The position numbers and the translations under genes are program-made. DNA of 64,000 bases from Theropithecus gelada (Eukaryota; Chordata; Mammalia; Primates; Cercopithecidae): NCBI RefSeq assembly GCF_003255815.1, contig NC_037674.1, forward strand, positions 17,071,615 to 17,135,614, given 5' to 3'. Below, piece by piece: positions 1-12,454 of the stretch (its first letter is position 1; each line of letters starts with the position of its first letter). A model generated the notes under the pieces. The model saw only the letters and a program-made list of their open reading frames with translations, was not told the DNA's origin and did no database searches.

Positions 1-147
1 CACGCCCGGCTAATTTTTTGTATTTTTAGTAGAGATGGGGTTTCACTCTGTTAAGCCAGGATGGTCTTGATCTCCTGACCTCGTGATCTGCCCACCTTGG
101 CCTCCCAGAGTGCTGGGATTACAGGTGTGAGCCGCTGCGCCCAGCCA
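1..147 (-). mobile_element. Alu, cut by window edge
   Basis: Right-monomer Alu sequence read on the opposite strand, ending with the Alu head (cgcccagcc). Confidence 0.9.

Positions 148-669
148 TTATTTTGATTTTTAAACCCAAGTTCAGCAAAAGTAAAGAAATCCCTGCACAC
201 GAATTCCCTTTACTTTCCTTTTCTTGCTAAAATTGTAGGCCACTAACAGCTACTATTTTTTGAATTTGGAATCACCATGCTCATGAGTTCCCCTTGCCTT
301 GTCTATGAGCTGGTTATTGCTTTGCTTTTTCTAAGGATTGTTGCAGCAGGAGTAAGTGCTACTCAAGCAATGCATACAGTTTTTTTGTCAAAGGGGAAAG
401 GTTCTTTCGGGTTATACTTTTTGCTGTGGTATTGTTTGTAATTGCAACTGGTGGATGCTGTCTTTAAACTTGATTCTTCAGCCACAGCTTAATCATCTTG
501 ATTAACATAATTAAAATGGATTTAAACAGTTGACCACAAATTATATTTTTACCCTTGTTATCCAGAAATAGTTGAGTGTACCGTTGGATGATGCAGAATT
601 TATTAAAATTCCTTTGGAGGATAGGGCCTGAAGAAGTTCTTTAGGTTAAAGGGTCAGATGTATGTTGGT
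148..669. other. MGA intron without recognised element
   Basis: AT-rich sequence; no exon-like segment or repeat that I can name. Confidence 0.6.

Positions 670-962
670 TTGTTTTTTGAGGCAGTGTATGGCTCTGTCA
701 CTTAGAATAGGGTGCAGTAGTGCAATCACGGCTCACTGCAGCCCTGACTTCCTGGACTTGGGTGATTCTCCTACCTCAGCCTCCTGAGTAGCTGGAACTA
801 CAGGCATGCATCACTATGCCTGACTGATTTTTTGTATTTTTAGTAGAGACAAGGTTTTGCCATGTTGCCCAGGCTGGCCTCAAACTTGTGAGCTGAAGTG
901 ATCTGCCAGCCTTGGCCTTTCACAGTGCTGGGATTACAGGCATGAGCCGCCATACCCGGCCA
670..962 (-). mobile_element. Alu (old, AluJ-like)
   Basis: Full two-monomer Alu in antisense with many mutations, ending cccggcc. Confidence 0.85.

Positions 963-1189
963 GGCCTATTTTTTTTGTTATAGAAAGCAGCTGTTGGGAT
1001 TACATATGGTTGAGCTTTTGATTTTAATGAATCAAGAGAGTGGTTCAGATTTATTAACATGTAGTATTGCTGTCACTGAAGGGAGAAAAGCAACTCGAAT
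1101 CATGCTCCAAGAAATAACATTATCTTTATGTGTGAAAATGGTATTTAGCTCTGTGTAAACTTTTTCTCTAAATGCTTGATATGGGAGCA

Positions 1190-1345
1190 GAAATTATTTT
1201 TAGGCGAGAGTTGGGCAAATCTGGCCTATAGCTTATTTTAGTGTGTATACAAGAATATGTGACAGAGACCATAGATGCTTGTAAAGCCTAAAATATTTAC
1301 TATCTGTTCCTTTACAGGAAATAATTGCCAACCTCTGATTTAAGG
1190..1345 (-). mobile_element. Nonautonomous hAT-type DNA transposon fragment (MER-class)
   Basis: Shares the core aaagcctaaaatatttacta and the flanking order with sequences near 16120 and, inverted, near 41800 (ctggtaaagggcc...aaatatttaaggctttgc). Family name uncertain. Confidence 0.6.

Positions 1346-1708
1346 GTCTAAAAAATTATATACACATGCGTGTGCACGTGCACACACACACACCCCCCCC
1401 ACACTATTTTCCCATTTTCTATTCAGTTACTGATATATGATTGATTTGTCATTCTGCTTTGTTTTAGCTAATGCTATTGGTAAATGCACTGATCTTTAGG
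1501 CTTTATTTGCTACATTTGCTGTTGCTTGACCATTTTCTCCTACTTGAAACTCTATTTTTTGTTCCTTGGCTTTTACCATACAATTCACGTGGTTCTCCTA
1601 ACTCTTGATTTTTTCCCCTTCTTTCAGTTATTCTTACTGACTCCTTATAATATATTCAGATATTTATTAAATGAAGGTTATTTCCTAGTATTATGCTCCT
1701 GTAGTCCC

Positions 1709-1777
1709 CTTTCTTCCTTCCTTCCTTCTTTTCTTCCTGTCTTCTTTTCTTTCTTTCTTTCCTTCCTTTCTCTCCCT

Positions 1778-1824
<47 letters not shown>

Positions 1825-1828
1825 GGAA
1709..1828. repeat. Polypyrimidine microsatellite (CTTC, TTTC and CT units)
   Basis: About 120 bases of C/T only, with a (TC)n core; it is the grown tail of the antisense Alu that follows. Confidence 0.93.

Positions 1829-2118
1829 GGGGGACAGAGTCTTGCCCTGTTGCCCAAGCTGGAGTGCAGTGGTATGATCTTGACTCGCTGCAACCTCCGC
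1901 CTCCTGGGTTCAAGGGATTCTGGGTTCAAGTGCCTCAGCCTCTGGATTAGCTGGAATTGCAGGTGCATGCCACCATGCCTGGCTAATTTTTGTAGTTTTA
2001 GTAGAGACAGTTTCACCATGTTGACCAGGCTGGTCTCGAACTCCTGGCCTCAAGTGATCCTCCTGCCTCAGCCTCCCAAAGTGCTGAGATTACAGGCATG
2101 AGCTACCATGCCCAGCTG
1829..2118 (-). mobile_element. Alu
   Basis: Antisense Alu; contains a small local duplication (gggttcaagggattct followed by gggttcaag). Confidence 0.9.

Positions 2119-2124
2119 TTGTAG

Positions 2125-2132
2125 TCTTTTTC

Positions 2133-2163
<31 letters not shown>

Positions 2164-2446
2164 GAGATGGAGTTTTGCTCTTGTTTCCCAGGCTGGAGTG
2201 CAGTGGCATGATCTCGGTTCATTGCAACCTCTGCTTCCTGGTTTCAGGTGATTCTCCTGCCTCAGCCTCTGAAGTAGCTGGGATGACAGGCATGTGCCGC
2301 TACGCCTGGCTAATTTTTGTATTTTTAGTAGAGATGGGGGTTCACCATGTTGGCCAGGCTGGTCTTGAACTCCTGACCTCAGGTGATCTACCCGCCTCCA
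2401 CCTCCCAAAGTGTTGGAATTATAGGCATGAGCCACCGTCCATGGCC
2125..2446 (-). mobile_element. Alu with (TTTTC)n tail
   Basis: Tail of ttttctttt units, then gagatggagttttgctc and the complete antisense Alu to ccatggcc. Confidence 0.92.

Positions 2447-2503
2447 ATCTTGTAGTCTTATCTATGACTTTGACCTCTTCTCCCATCTAATATTGTTTAT
2501 TAT

Positions 2504-2777
2504 TTTGTTTTGAGACAGAGTCTTGCTCTGTTGCCCAGGCTGGAGTGCAGTGGTACAGTCTCGACTCACTGCAATCTCTGCCTCCTGGGTTCAAGCAATT
2601 CTTTGCCTCAGTCTCCCGACTAGCTGGGATTACAGGCATGTGCCACCACACCCGGCTAATTTTTGTATTTTTAGTAGAGGTGGGGTTTTGCCATGTTGGA
2701 CAGGCTGACCTCAGGTGACCCACCCAACTCAGCCTCCCAAGTGCTGGATTACAGGGGTGAACCATTACATCCCACCA
2504..2777 (-). mobile_element. Alu with internal deletion
   Basis: Antisense Alu from gagacagagtcttgctctg to the degraded head attacatccca. 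Confidence 0.9.

Positions 2778-2789
2778 ATTATTACTTTT

Positions 2790-2947
2790 TATTTTTAGTT
2801 TTTGAGACAGAGTCTGGCTCTCTTGCCTCAGCTGGAATGCAGTGGCGCGATCTGGGCTCACTTCAACTTCTGCCTCCCAGGTTGAAGCAATTTTCCTGCC
2901 TCAGCCTCTGGGGTAGCTGGGATTACAGGTGCCCGCCACCATGCCCA
2790..2947 (-). mobile_element. Alu, one monomer
   Basis: From tttgagacagagtctggct to ccaccatgcccag, then directly joined to the next Alu. Confidence 0.85.

Positions 2948-3226
2948 GTGGAGTCTCGCTCTGTCACCTGGGCTGAAATGTAGTGGCATGATCTGGGCTC
3001 ACTGCAATCTCTGCCTCCTGGGTTCAAGTGATTCTCCTGCCTCAGCCTCCTGAGTAGTTGGAACTACAGGCGTGTGCCACCACGCCCAACTGTTTTTTTG
3101 TATTTTTAGTGGAGATGGGCTTTCACCATGTTGGACAGGATGGTCTCGATCTCTTGACCTCTTGATCTGCCTGCCTCGGCCTCCCAGAGTGCTGGGATTA
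3201 CAGGTGTGAGCCACGGTGCCCTACCA
2948..3226 (-). mobile_element. Alu
   Basis: Starts inside ggagtctcgctctgtcacc without its own T-tail, so it continues or abuts the preceding monomer; ends gagccacggtgccc. Confidence 0.88.

Positions 3227-3239
3227 ATAGTGATTATTT

Positions 3240-3785
3240 TTAAAGCTACTGATATCTCTAGCTTGTTTGTCTCTCTTCTTAGTTCCAGACCTCTAGATCA
3301 AAATGTTCATTATTATAGATAATTCCAACTGAATTTTTCTTTTTGCTTTTAAATCCTGCCCTTTTTTTTTTGCATTAGCTATCGTAGTCATTCAAATCAG
3401 AAAACTCTGCATTATTTTTGCCTGATTACGTAAACCTGTTAAGTTATTCTCCTATTGATATGTATTTGGATTGTTTCTAGTTTTTGACTATTATGAATAA
3501 AACTAATATTAACTTTCTTATACGTGTCTTTGGTGGACATGCGCTAGTGTCTTTTTGTTATATGTCTTAGGAGGAGAATTGCTGGGTCATACAGTAGGCA
3601 TACTTTTAGTAGACACTGCCAGAATTTTCCAAAAGGATGATACCAATTTACACTTCCACCAAAAATGTATTATGAGAGTTCCTGTTACTTCTACATCTTT
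3701 GTCAGCACATGTGGTATTGTCTGTTTTGTTTTTAGCTATTCTGATTTCACTATCTCTAGAGGCTACTGCTGCTTTTTTTTTTTTT
3240..3785 (-). mobile_element. Old L1 (L1M-type) 3' fragment
   Basis: Antisense L1 3' wording such as ttgctgggtcatacagtagg and ccaatttacacttccacc, a familiar L1 ORF2-end signature. Confidence 0.75.

Positions 3786-3786
3786 T

Positions 3787-3950
3787 TCCTGTTTTTTTTT
3801 TTTTGAGTCAAGATCTTGCTCTGTTTGTTTCTCAGGCTGGATTGCAGTGGCAGGTTCATGGCTTGCTGTAGCCTTGACCTCCTGGGCCCTAGCGATCCTC
3901 CTGCCTCGGCCTCCCTAGTAGCTGGGACTACAGGCATGCACCACCAGGCC
3787..3950 (-). mobile_element. Alu left monomer (FLAM/AluJ-like)
   Basis: T-rich start, then one monomer ending gcatgcaccaccaggcc. Confidence 0.8.

Positions 3951-4271
3951 TCTTTTACAAGACCTTCAAACATTTGGGGGAAAATTATACTCCTTTATGA
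4001 TTTTTGTTATCTTTTATTTGTAACTGAATACCTTTTAGTTTCAGGTACTTTTCTAAGTACCAAATGAAACAAATTCCTGCATCTTAGGTTTTACATAATT
4101 CCAACCTAAGCACAGCTTTTCCATGTGTGACATAGTTTTCCGATGTTTTTCCGTTTGATTAGTTGATTGCGCACCTCAAGTTTCTGGCACATATATTTTT
4201 CTCCCAAGAAAGCTCATCAGAATGCAAGTGAGTGAGAATGACATTGTTATAGAGAGAATCACTCTGGTTTG

Positions 4272-4531
4272 ATTTTTTTGAGACAAAGTCTCACACTGTT
4301 GTGCCAGCTGGAGTGCAGTGGTACAATCTCAGCTCATTGCAACCTCCACCTCCTGGGTTCGAGTGATTCTCCTGCCTCAGCCTCCCGAGTAGCTGGATTT
4401 CAGGCACACGCCACCACGCCTGGGTAATTTTATATAGGGGTTTCACTATGTTGGCCAGGCTGGTCTCATGATCCGCCTGCCTTGGCCTCCGCAAGTGCCG
4501 GGATTACAGGCGTGAGCCACTGCGCCTGGCC
4272..4531 (-). mobile_element. Alu with internal deletion
   Basis: Antisense Alu ending gagccactgcgcctggcc; about 35 bases missing in the middle. 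Confidence 0.9.

Positions 4532-4559
4532 TGGTTTGATATATTTAAAACAATAATTA

Positions 4560-4965
4560 ATTCATAAATGTCAATACTAGACAAATATGAACAGTTTTAC
4601 AAAAATGCTGTTCCCACAGTCTAGAATCCTGCTTTTTTCCCCAACATTATACATTCTATGACAGGCATTTTTAAGGGGCTGCATTAGTATCCATAAGATG
4701 TATTTAATCAGTTCTCTGTTGATGGCTCTTGAAATTGTTTTAGTTTTTTTAGCCACTACAAATAATGCTTCAGTAAAATTTCTTACACACAGTTTTTATA
4801 CACTTTTGCAAATATAGCGATTAATTCTTCGGAATGGAATTGTCTAGATCAGGATTTTAAATTTTAATTAATTGTTAAATTATATTCTAAAAGGTTATAA
4901 CCATTTATATCCCTACCCATAGTACATGAACCTGCTGATTTTTGTATCATCTTTGCTGTTGTTAT
4560..4965 (-). mobile_element. Probable very old L1 3' fragment
   Basis: Weak resemblance to antisense L1M 3' sequence (actacaaataatgcttcagt, gaatggaattgtctag). Confidence 0.45.

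Positions 4966-5009
4966 TGTAGTCCAAAATACCATCCCTGATGCATAACATC
5001 TGCCTGGTT

Positions 5010-5166
5010 TCCCAGCTGCTTTTCCCCCCACAATCCCATGCTCTGTTTGGTAGACAGAAGGATCTTTGAAAAATATGACTTACAGGGGATTATGTCCCCT
5101 CTTAAAATTCTTCAGTGGCTTTCCATTGCACTTGAAGGCCTCTTGCCCGATCTCTTTGGCCTTATC
5010..5166 (+). mobile_element. L2 fragment
   Basis: Sequence like cagtggctttccattgcact, typical of the L2 3' part. Confidence 0.6.

Positions 5167-5237
5167 CCATTTATCTGTTGATGGACACTTGGATAGCTTC
5201 TACCTTTTTGCTACTGTGAATAATGGAATTACGAATT

Positions 5238-5561
5238 CTTTTTTTTTTTTTTTTTTTTGGAGATTGAGTCTCATTCTGTCGCCCCCAGGCAGGATTGCAG
5301 AGGTGTGATCTTGGCTCACAGCAACCTCTTGCCTCCTGCATCCAGGTGATCCTCCTGTGTCCAAGTGATCCTCCCACCCCAGCCTCCAGAATAGCTGGAA
5401 TTATAGGCATGTGCTGCCACACCCAGCTAATTTTTATATTTTTATTAGAGGCAGGGTTTCGCCATGTTGGCCAGGCTGGTTTTGAACTCCTGACCTTAGG
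5501 CGATCCACCCACCTCAGCCTCTCAAGTGCTGGATTACATGGGTGAGCCACTGCACCTGGCC
5238..5561 (-). mobile_element. Alu inserted in L1
   Basis: Long T-tail, antisense body, with flanking gaattctttt / gaattctttt as probable target duplication. Confidence 0.9.

Positions 5562-6211
5562 AGTGAATTCTTTTGGGTGTATACCCAGAAGTAGAATTGC
5601 TGGATCATATGGTAATTCTATTTTTAAGTTTTTGAGGAACCACAATACTGTTTTCCAAAGTGGCTGAACCACTCTACATTCCCATCAACAGTGCACAAGT
5701 GTTCTAATTTCTCCTTATCCTGGCCAGCACTTACTATTTTTAATAATAGCCATTTTAATGGGTATGGAGGGATAGCTCGTTATGGTTTTTAATTTGCATT
5801 TCCCTAATGATTGACAACGTTATTTAGGCATCTTTTCACATGCTTATTTACCGTTTGTATAAGGAGAAATGTTTATTCAAGAGCTTTGTCTGTTTAAAAA
5901 TTGAGTCGTTATTTTGTTGTTGAGATGCAGGAGTTCTTTATATATTTTGGATATTAATCCATTAGATAAAATATTTGCAAATCTTTTGTCTCATTCTGTG
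6001 GGTTGTTTTTTCATTCTTATATAGTGTGTTTTGATGCACAAGTTTTTAATTTTAATGAAGTACAATTTTCCTATTCTTTATTCTCTTACCTGTGCTTGAT
6101 GTTATGCTTAAGAAATCATTGCCAAATCTAACATTAGAAAGAGTTTCCCTTATGTTTCTTACTAAGGGTTTTATAGTTTTACCTAAGTTTAGGTCTGCGA
6201 TCAATTTTGAA

Positions 6212-6496
6212 TTTTTTTTTTTTTGACACAGAGTCTTGCTCTGTCACCCAGGCTGGAGTGTAGTGGTGTGATCTCGACTCACTGCAACCTCTGCTTCCCG
6301 GGTTCAAGTGATTCTCCTGCCTCAGCCTCCTGAGTAGCTGGCGCTTGCCACCATGCCTGGCTAATTTTTGTATTTTTAGTAGAGATGAGGTTTTGCTATG
6401 TTGACCAGGCTGGTGTCGAACTCCTGACCTCAAGTGATCGGCCCGCCTCAGCCTCCCAAAGTGTTGGGATTACAGGTGTGAGCCACCACGTCTGAG
6212..6496 (-). mobile_element. Alu inserted in L1
   Basis: Antisense Alu from the T-run to gagccaccacgtctgag. Confidence 0.9.

Positions 6497-6590
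6497 TATT
6501 TTTATTAGTGGTATAAGGTAAGGGTTCAGCTTCATTCTTTCGCATGTGTGTATCCAGTTTTCCCGTCACCATTCATTGAAAAGACTGTCC

Positions 6591-6889
6591 TGGCTGAGTG
6601 CGGTGGCTCACGCCTGTAATCCCAGCACTTTGAGAGGCCAAAGCGGGCTGATTACGAGGTCAGGAGTTTGGGACCAGTGTGGCCAACATAGTGAAACCCT
6701 GTCTCTACTAAAAATACAAAAAAAAATTAGCCAGGCATGGTGGTGCACACCTGTAGTCCCAGCTACTCAGGAGGCTGAGGCAGGAGAATTGCTTGAACCC
6801 GGGAGGTGGAGGTTGCAGTGAGCCAAGATTGTGCCACTGCCCTCCAACCTGGGCAGCAGAGCGAGACTCCGTCTCAAAAAACAAAAAAC
6591..6889 (+). mobile_element. Alu with target duplication
   Basis: Sense Alu; gaaaagactgtcc (6578-6590) and gaaaagactgccc (6890-6902) flank it. Confidence 0.93.

Positions 6890-7142
6890 GAAAAGACTGC
6901 CCTTTTCCCGTTGAATGGTCTTTGCATCTGTTGAAAATCAATTGACCACATATGTGCAGATTGATTTCTCAGCTCTCTGTATTCTGTTTGCCTGTATGTT
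7001 TATCTTTATGCCAGTATGACGTTATTTTGATCGCTAGAAATTTTCAAATTGGGCGGTATGAGACCACCAACTTTGTTCTTGTTTTTCAAAATTGTTTTTG
7101 CTATTTAAGGTCCCTTGAGATTCCATTTTCTTCCTCTTTTTA

Positions 7143-7440
7143 TTTTTTTGAGACTGAGTCTTGCTCTGTTGCCCAGGCTGGAATGCAGTGATGTGATCTC
7201 GGCTGGCTGCAACCTCTGCCTCCCGTGTTTAAGCGCTTCTTCTGTCTCAGCCTCCTGAGTAGCTGGGACTACAGGTGTGCACCACCATGCCTGGCTAATT
7301 TTTTGTCTTTTTAGTAGAGACGGGGTTTCACCATATTGGCCAGGCTGTTCTTAAACCCCTGACCTTGTGACTCGCCTGCCTTGGCCTCCCAAAGTGCTGG
7401 AATTACAGGGATTATAGGCATGAACCATTGCGCTCGGCCG
7143..7440 (-). mobile_element. Alu inserted in L1
   Basis: Antisense Alu ending cgctcggcc; nine-base internal repeat gggattatagg near its head. Confidence 0.9.

Positions 7441-7920
7441 AGGTTTCATTTTCTACTTCTGCAACATCCCGTTGGGATTTTGATAAGGATTTTGTTGAAT
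7501 TCGTTCAACGCTTTGGGTTTTCTTCCTGTTCATGAACATGGGATATCTTTCCATTTTAATTTTTTTCAATAATGCTTTTATGGTTTTCAATGTAAAACTG
7601 TTTTGCTTTCTTAGTGAAATCTATTCGTAAGCATTCTTTTTGATGCTGTTATATATTGAGTGGTTTCTTTTTCTTTTTATATTGCCCATTGCTGTTTTGT
7701 ATTGCATATTGTTCATTGTATAGGAATACAGTTGACTTTTGTATGTTGAGTTTGTATTCTTCAACTTTGCTGAATTTGCTGAAGTGAGTGGTTTGTGTGT
7801 GTGTTGTGTTGGGGGGGGTACTGAGAGTGGGTTTTTGAAAGTTTTCTATATGTAGGATTGCACCATCTATTAATAGAGAGATCTTTACAAACTCCTTGAC
7901 AATTTGAATATGCTTTTTTT

Positions 7921-8380
7921 TTTTTTTAATTTTTATCTAATTGCTCTAAATAGGACTTTCAGTAGTAGGTGGCAAATAGTGGCCAAACTGGGAGCATTAT
8001 GGTTGTAGTTTGTCTTTTTCTAGTGATTAGCAAAGTTGAACACCTTTTTGTATTATTTATTGACCATTGGGGTTACTCAGGTGATTGTGTGTGTGTGTGT
8101 ATGTTCTTGGACACTGTTTTCTTCCCTTGATCAATTTGTCTACCCTTAAGGCCCAAATCACATTGTTTTAATTGGTATAGCTTTATGATGGTTAACTGCC
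8201 TGACCATGGTCCTACTGTATTCCACTTCTGTGGTGAGGCGTTTTTCTAACTAGTCATTGTTGGTTCTTAACTACTTTGATGCATTTCTTACTCTCTTGAG
8301 TGTATTGCTCAGGTTGTTGCAGCATTCTTTCTTCTAGTTTTGCCCTTGTCAGAATTTTAATTTTTTAAAGGAAATTCAAT
7921..8380 (-). mobile_element. Possible L1-derived sequence
   Basis: Wording like ttaattggtatagctttatg resembles antisense L1 ORF2; includes a short (TG)n at 8085. Confidence 0.45.

Positions 8381-8399
8381 ACTGTTACTAATCTGCTTA

Positions 8400-9500
8400 A
8401 CTTTTCAGAGGTACACAGTTGCCTTACAATTTACAGAATTAAGTAAAAATAGTACTATTCTGTATTAACCCCACCTGACATACTGAATAAGAACCCATAG
8501 TTAGTCTCCATAGGTTGAAATGCATGGTCCCCAACAAGACTGCCCCTAGTTGAGACATTAACCACAACTGGAGATTCTAGGCCACCTGTACTTTTCACCA
8601 GTTGGCTACAAATCCTAAGATTCTCACAATCTCCCTCAGGTTCACTAATTCACTAGACTCACAGAACTCAGGAAAATGCTGTATTTAGAATTAGAATTTT
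8701 GCTGTAAAGAATACAAATTAGTGGCCGGGCGCGGTGGCTCACGCCTGTAATCCCTGCACTTTGGGAGGCCGAGGCAGGCGGATCACGAGGTCAGGAGATC
8801 GAGACCATCCTGGCTAACATGGTGAAACCCCGTCTCTACTAAAATACAAAAAACTAGCCGGGCAAGGTGGCGGGCGCCTGTAGTCCCAGCTACTTGGGAG
8901 GCTGAGGCAGGAGAATGGCGCGAACCCGGGAGGCGGAGCTTGCAGTGAGCCGAGATGGTGCCACTGCACTCCAGCCTGGGCGACAGAGTGAAGACTCCGC
9001 CTCAAAAAAAAAAAAAAAAGAATACAAATTAGAACCAGCCTAATGAGACGTAAAGAACAAGGTCTGGGAGGGTCTCACATGCAGAGTTTCCATGCCCTCT
9101 CCCCATGGAAACATATAGGGTACATCACCCTTCTGGGACATCAATGTGTTCACCAACCAGGAAGCTTTATTAAGCTTTGGTATTAAAAAATTTGGGGGTT
9201 CATTATGTAGGGGTAATTGACAAAATCTGTGATTGAACTTAATCTTCAGTTCTTTTCCCCACCCTAAAGGTTGAGCTAGCTCAGAGTCCCAGTTCTTTAA
9301 TCACAGTATTCTTTTTGGAGACCAGCGCCATCCTGGATCTATTTAGGGGGTCTACCACAGGTCATGTCATTAGCATAAACTCAGATGTGAGCCAGTGGGC
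9401 TCGTGAATGACAGTCCCTTCTGTCACTCTGGAAATACCAAATATTTTAGAAGCTTTGTACCAGGAACCCTGGACAAAGACCAGGCAAGCTCATTATACAG
8400..9500 (-). mobile_element. Probable ancient LTR (ERVL-type), split by an AluY
   Basis: Both sides of the AluY read as one element with LTR-like wording (caccaaccaggaagct, cctggacaaagaccaggc). Family not certain. Confidence 0.45.
8723..9017 (+). mobile_element. AluY, young
   Basis: Nearly intact CpG-rich Alu with the exact 15-base target duplication aagaatacaaattag at 8707-8721 and 9018-9032. Confidence 0.95.

Positions 9501-9844
9501 CAAATACATAATACATAATTTAAAAAGATTAGAAAAAATCACTTATGATGAAAAATAGTAGTGACTTGCTTTACCGTTTTTCACCCCTAGTTTTCTTCAT
9601 AGAGGAAATTAGTTTTTCCATCTTAGCTATTTCTTGTGGTATTTGCCTCTGTCTGGGTCATATGCATAATGCCAAATAATTATCAATTTTACATGTAATC
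9701 CGTTTAAAAAATTATTTTCTAGTACAATATGTAGGCCATTTAGTTGTTACTCTTTTTAAATCCTCTTAGTATAGTTACTCCTTTTTTTTTTTTTTTAAAT
9801 TCTCTTAGTATCATTATCATAATTTTTGGTCAACTAATTTTGCT

Positions 9845-10131
9845 TTCTTTTCGAGACAGAGTCTCACTTGGTTGCCCAGGCTGGAGTGCAGTGGGTGATC
9901 ACAGTTCACTGCAGCCTCAACCTCCCAGGCTCAAGTGATCCTCCCACCTCAGCCTCCTGAGTAGCTGGGACTAGAAGTGTGCGCCACCTCATCTGGTTAA
10001 TTTTTTTATTTTTGTAGAGATGGAGTTGCAGCATGTTTCCCAGGCTGGTCTTGAACTCCTGCGCTCAAGTGATCCTCCTGTCTTGGCTTCCCAAAGTGCT
10101 GGGATTATAGGTGTGAGCCACCATGCTTGGC
9845..10131 (-). mobile_element. Alu (AluJ-like)
   Basis: Antisense Alu ending ccaccatgcttggcc. Confidence 0.9.

Positions 10132-10307
10132 CAAATGATCCCTTTTTTTTAATAAGATAAATACTCTATACTGCTGAGCCAAATGTTACACTATGAGTTA
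10201 ATTTTCTAACTTTGTTTTGTAGTAGTTAATTATTGCTTTTTTTTTTTATATATTTGTAATTTTATATGTACTGGTGCTTATTCTATAGACCACATTCCTT
10301 TTTCCCC

Positions 10308-10592
10308 CCCTCCCCGAGACGGAGTTTTGCTCTTATTGCCCAGGCTTGAGTGCAATGGCTCGATCTCAGCTCACTGCAACCTCCGCTTCCCAGGTTCAAG
10401 CGATTCTCCTGCCTCAGCCCCCCGAGTAGCTGGGATTACAGGCATGCGCCACCACGCCCGGCTAATTTTGTATTTTTAGTGGAGACGGGGTTTCTCCATG
10501 TTGATTAGGCTAGTCTCCAACTCCCTACCTCAGGTGATCTGCCTGCCTCGGCCTCCCAAAGTATTGGGATTATAGGCGTGAGTGACTGGGCC
10308..10592 (-). mobile_element. Alu
   Basis: Antisense Alu with a C/T-rich degenerate tail, ending gtgactgggccc. Confidence 0.9.

Positions 10593-10890
10593 CCTCTTCT
10601 ACCTACATTCTTTAATAAAATCTTTTGGTTCATTCATACGCACACACACATTCATACATATATGTGCATACACATATTCTTCTATTGAAAGTAAATTTTT
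10701 GTGTGTACCTCCTCTGCGTGCTTCGGGAGCTCTTTATTCTCCTTTGCCAATCTGTTCTGGTTGTTCTCTAGCCCCCTACCAAGCTGCCATCTTGGGATTT
10801 TCCTTTGCTGTCGTCCTGCTAACTTTACATTTGCTATTTTCATATAGGTTCTTTTTATTTGTCTGTTTGTTTATATGTATATATATTTAT
10593..10890. other. Intron with short (CA)n
   Basis: Contains a cacacacaca tract near 10640; nothing else recognised. Confidence 0.6.

Positions 10891-10891
10891 T

Positions 10892-11178
10892 TATTTGAGA
10901 TGGAGTCTCGCTCTGTCACCCAGGCTGGAGTGCAGTGGCGTGATCTCGGCTCACTGCAACCTCTGCTGCCTGGGTTCAAGGGATTCTACTGCCTCAGCCT
11001 CCCAAGTAGTTGCGACTATAGGCTCATGCCTCCATGCCGTGCTAATTTTTGTGTTTTTAGTAGAGACGGGGTTTCACCATTTTGGCCAGGCTGGTCTTGA
11101 GCTCCTGACCTCAAGTGATCCTCCTGCCTCAGCCTCCCAAAGTGCTGGGATTACAAGTGTGAGCCACTGCACCTGGCC
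10892..11178 (-). mobile_element. Alu
   Basis: Antisense Alu preceded by tttatttattt; ends actgcacctggcc. Confidence 0.92.

Positions 11179-11184
11179 CTGTAG

Positions 11185-11625
11185 GTTCTTTTGTGTACCA
11201 TATCTTAGGCTGTCTTTACTGGTTTGTGTTGTTTTTGTTGATTTGTGAAGTTCATTTTTCAGTAGTTTCTTTAGAAAGTATCTGTGGAGCATAGAATTTT
11301 AAGATGTTTAAGTAAAATTACTTATGATGAAAATAGTTCCCAGCTTCACCTCTCTTCACCCCTCAGTTTCTTCTTATATGTTGGTAATAGGCTTTATTCT
11401 GCTTTTCACATTTTATAAAATTGTTTCTGTAACGAGTTCTTTGAAAATGTGTTGTTGCCTCCCAGTTTCCTGTTGAGAAGTTTGATGCCATGATTTGCTC
11501 TGGCTATTTGAATGTAACCTTTCCCCCTTCTGCTTTCAGAACCTTTTGGTGATTCCTCATATTATGAAATTTCACAGTTATAAATGTTGGTATGGTAGTT
11601 CTCATCATTGTACTGTGCTTTATTT
11185..11625 (-). mobile_element. 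Possible L1-derived sequence
   Basis: T-rich, L1-like wording; weak. Confidence 0.35.

Positions 11626-11627
11626 TT

Positions 11628-11898
11628 TAAAATTGAGACAGGGTTTTGCTTTGTCACCCAGGCTGGAGTGCTGCGACACAATCCATGGCTCACTGCAACC
11701 TCGGTCTCCTGGTTTCCTCAAGTGATCCTCTCACCTCAGCCTCCTGAGTAGTTGGGACTGATTACAAGTGTGCACCACCACACCTGGCTAATTTTTTATT
11801 TTTATTTTTATTTTTTGTAGAAACAAGATCTCACTGTGTTTCCCAGTTTGGTCTCGGCCTCCTGGGCTCAAGCAATCCTCCTGCCTTGGCCTGCCAAG
11628..11898 (-). mobile_element. Alu (AluJ-like), truncated at its head
   Basis: Antisense Alu that stops at ccttggcctgccaaga. Confidence 0.85.

Positions 11899-11951
11899 AG
11901 CTCTTTTATTTTCTTCTGTACTCTACATTTCTCTTAATTAAAGCACTAGGT

Positions 11952-12254
11952 TTTTTTGTTTTTGTTTTGGAGATAGTGTCTCACTTTGTCACCCAGGCTG
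12001 GAGTGCAGTGGCACCATCTTGGCTCACTGCAGCCTTGACTTCCTGGGGTCAAGTGATCATCTCACGTCAGCCCCATAGGTAGGTAGTTGGGACTACAGGC
12101 ATGAACACTTGACTAATTATTTTTTGTATTTTTTGTGGAGACGGGGTTTCGCCATGTTGCCCAGGCTGGTCTCGAACTCCTGAGCTCAAGCAGTCCACCC
12201 TTCTTGCCCTCCCAAACTGCTGGGATTACAGGCATGACCCACTATGCACAGCCT
11952..12254 (-). mobile_element. Alu (AluJ-like)
   Basis: Antisense Alu with tttttgtttttgtttt tail, ending ctatgcacagcc. Confidence 0.88.

Positions 12255-12284
12255 AAACACCAGTTTTATTTTTTTTTCCCCCTT

Positions 12285-12362
12285 TCCTTTTTTTAAAAAA
12301 ATTTATTTTTATTTTAAGTTCCTGGGTACATGTGCAGAATGTGCAGGTTAGTTACACAGGGC
12285..12362 (-). mobile_element. Short L1 3' end
   Basis: ttcctgggtacatgtgcagaa and gtgcaggttagttacac are the antisense L1 3' end. 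Confidence 0.8.

Positions 12363-12454
12363 ATGCTAAGCACCAGTTTTATGGAAGGTGCTATAATATT
12401 GGTGGTTCTTATGTGCACCTTTACTGCCTATATGTATGTTTAATCATAGCATCT

Larger units (their letters stand above)
5167..7910 (-). mobile_element. Old L1 (L1M-type), split by four Alus
   Basis: Antisense ORF2 and 3' sequence runs through 5167-5237, 5562-6211, 6497-6590, 6890-7142 and 7441-7910. Landmarks are gtatacccagaagtagaatt, tggccagcacttactattt and atattttggatattaatcc. Confidence 0.85.

Noticed and set aside
1526..2101. Open frame of 191 codons on the plus strand
   Set aside because: It is composed of a pyrimidine microsatellite and antisense Alu; the peptide has the usual Alu-translation wording (LLPKLECSGMILTRCNLRLL).
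10582..11248. Overlapping open frames of 172 and 129 codons
   Set aside because: Most of each lies in the antisense Alu at 10892-11178; no splice or start context.
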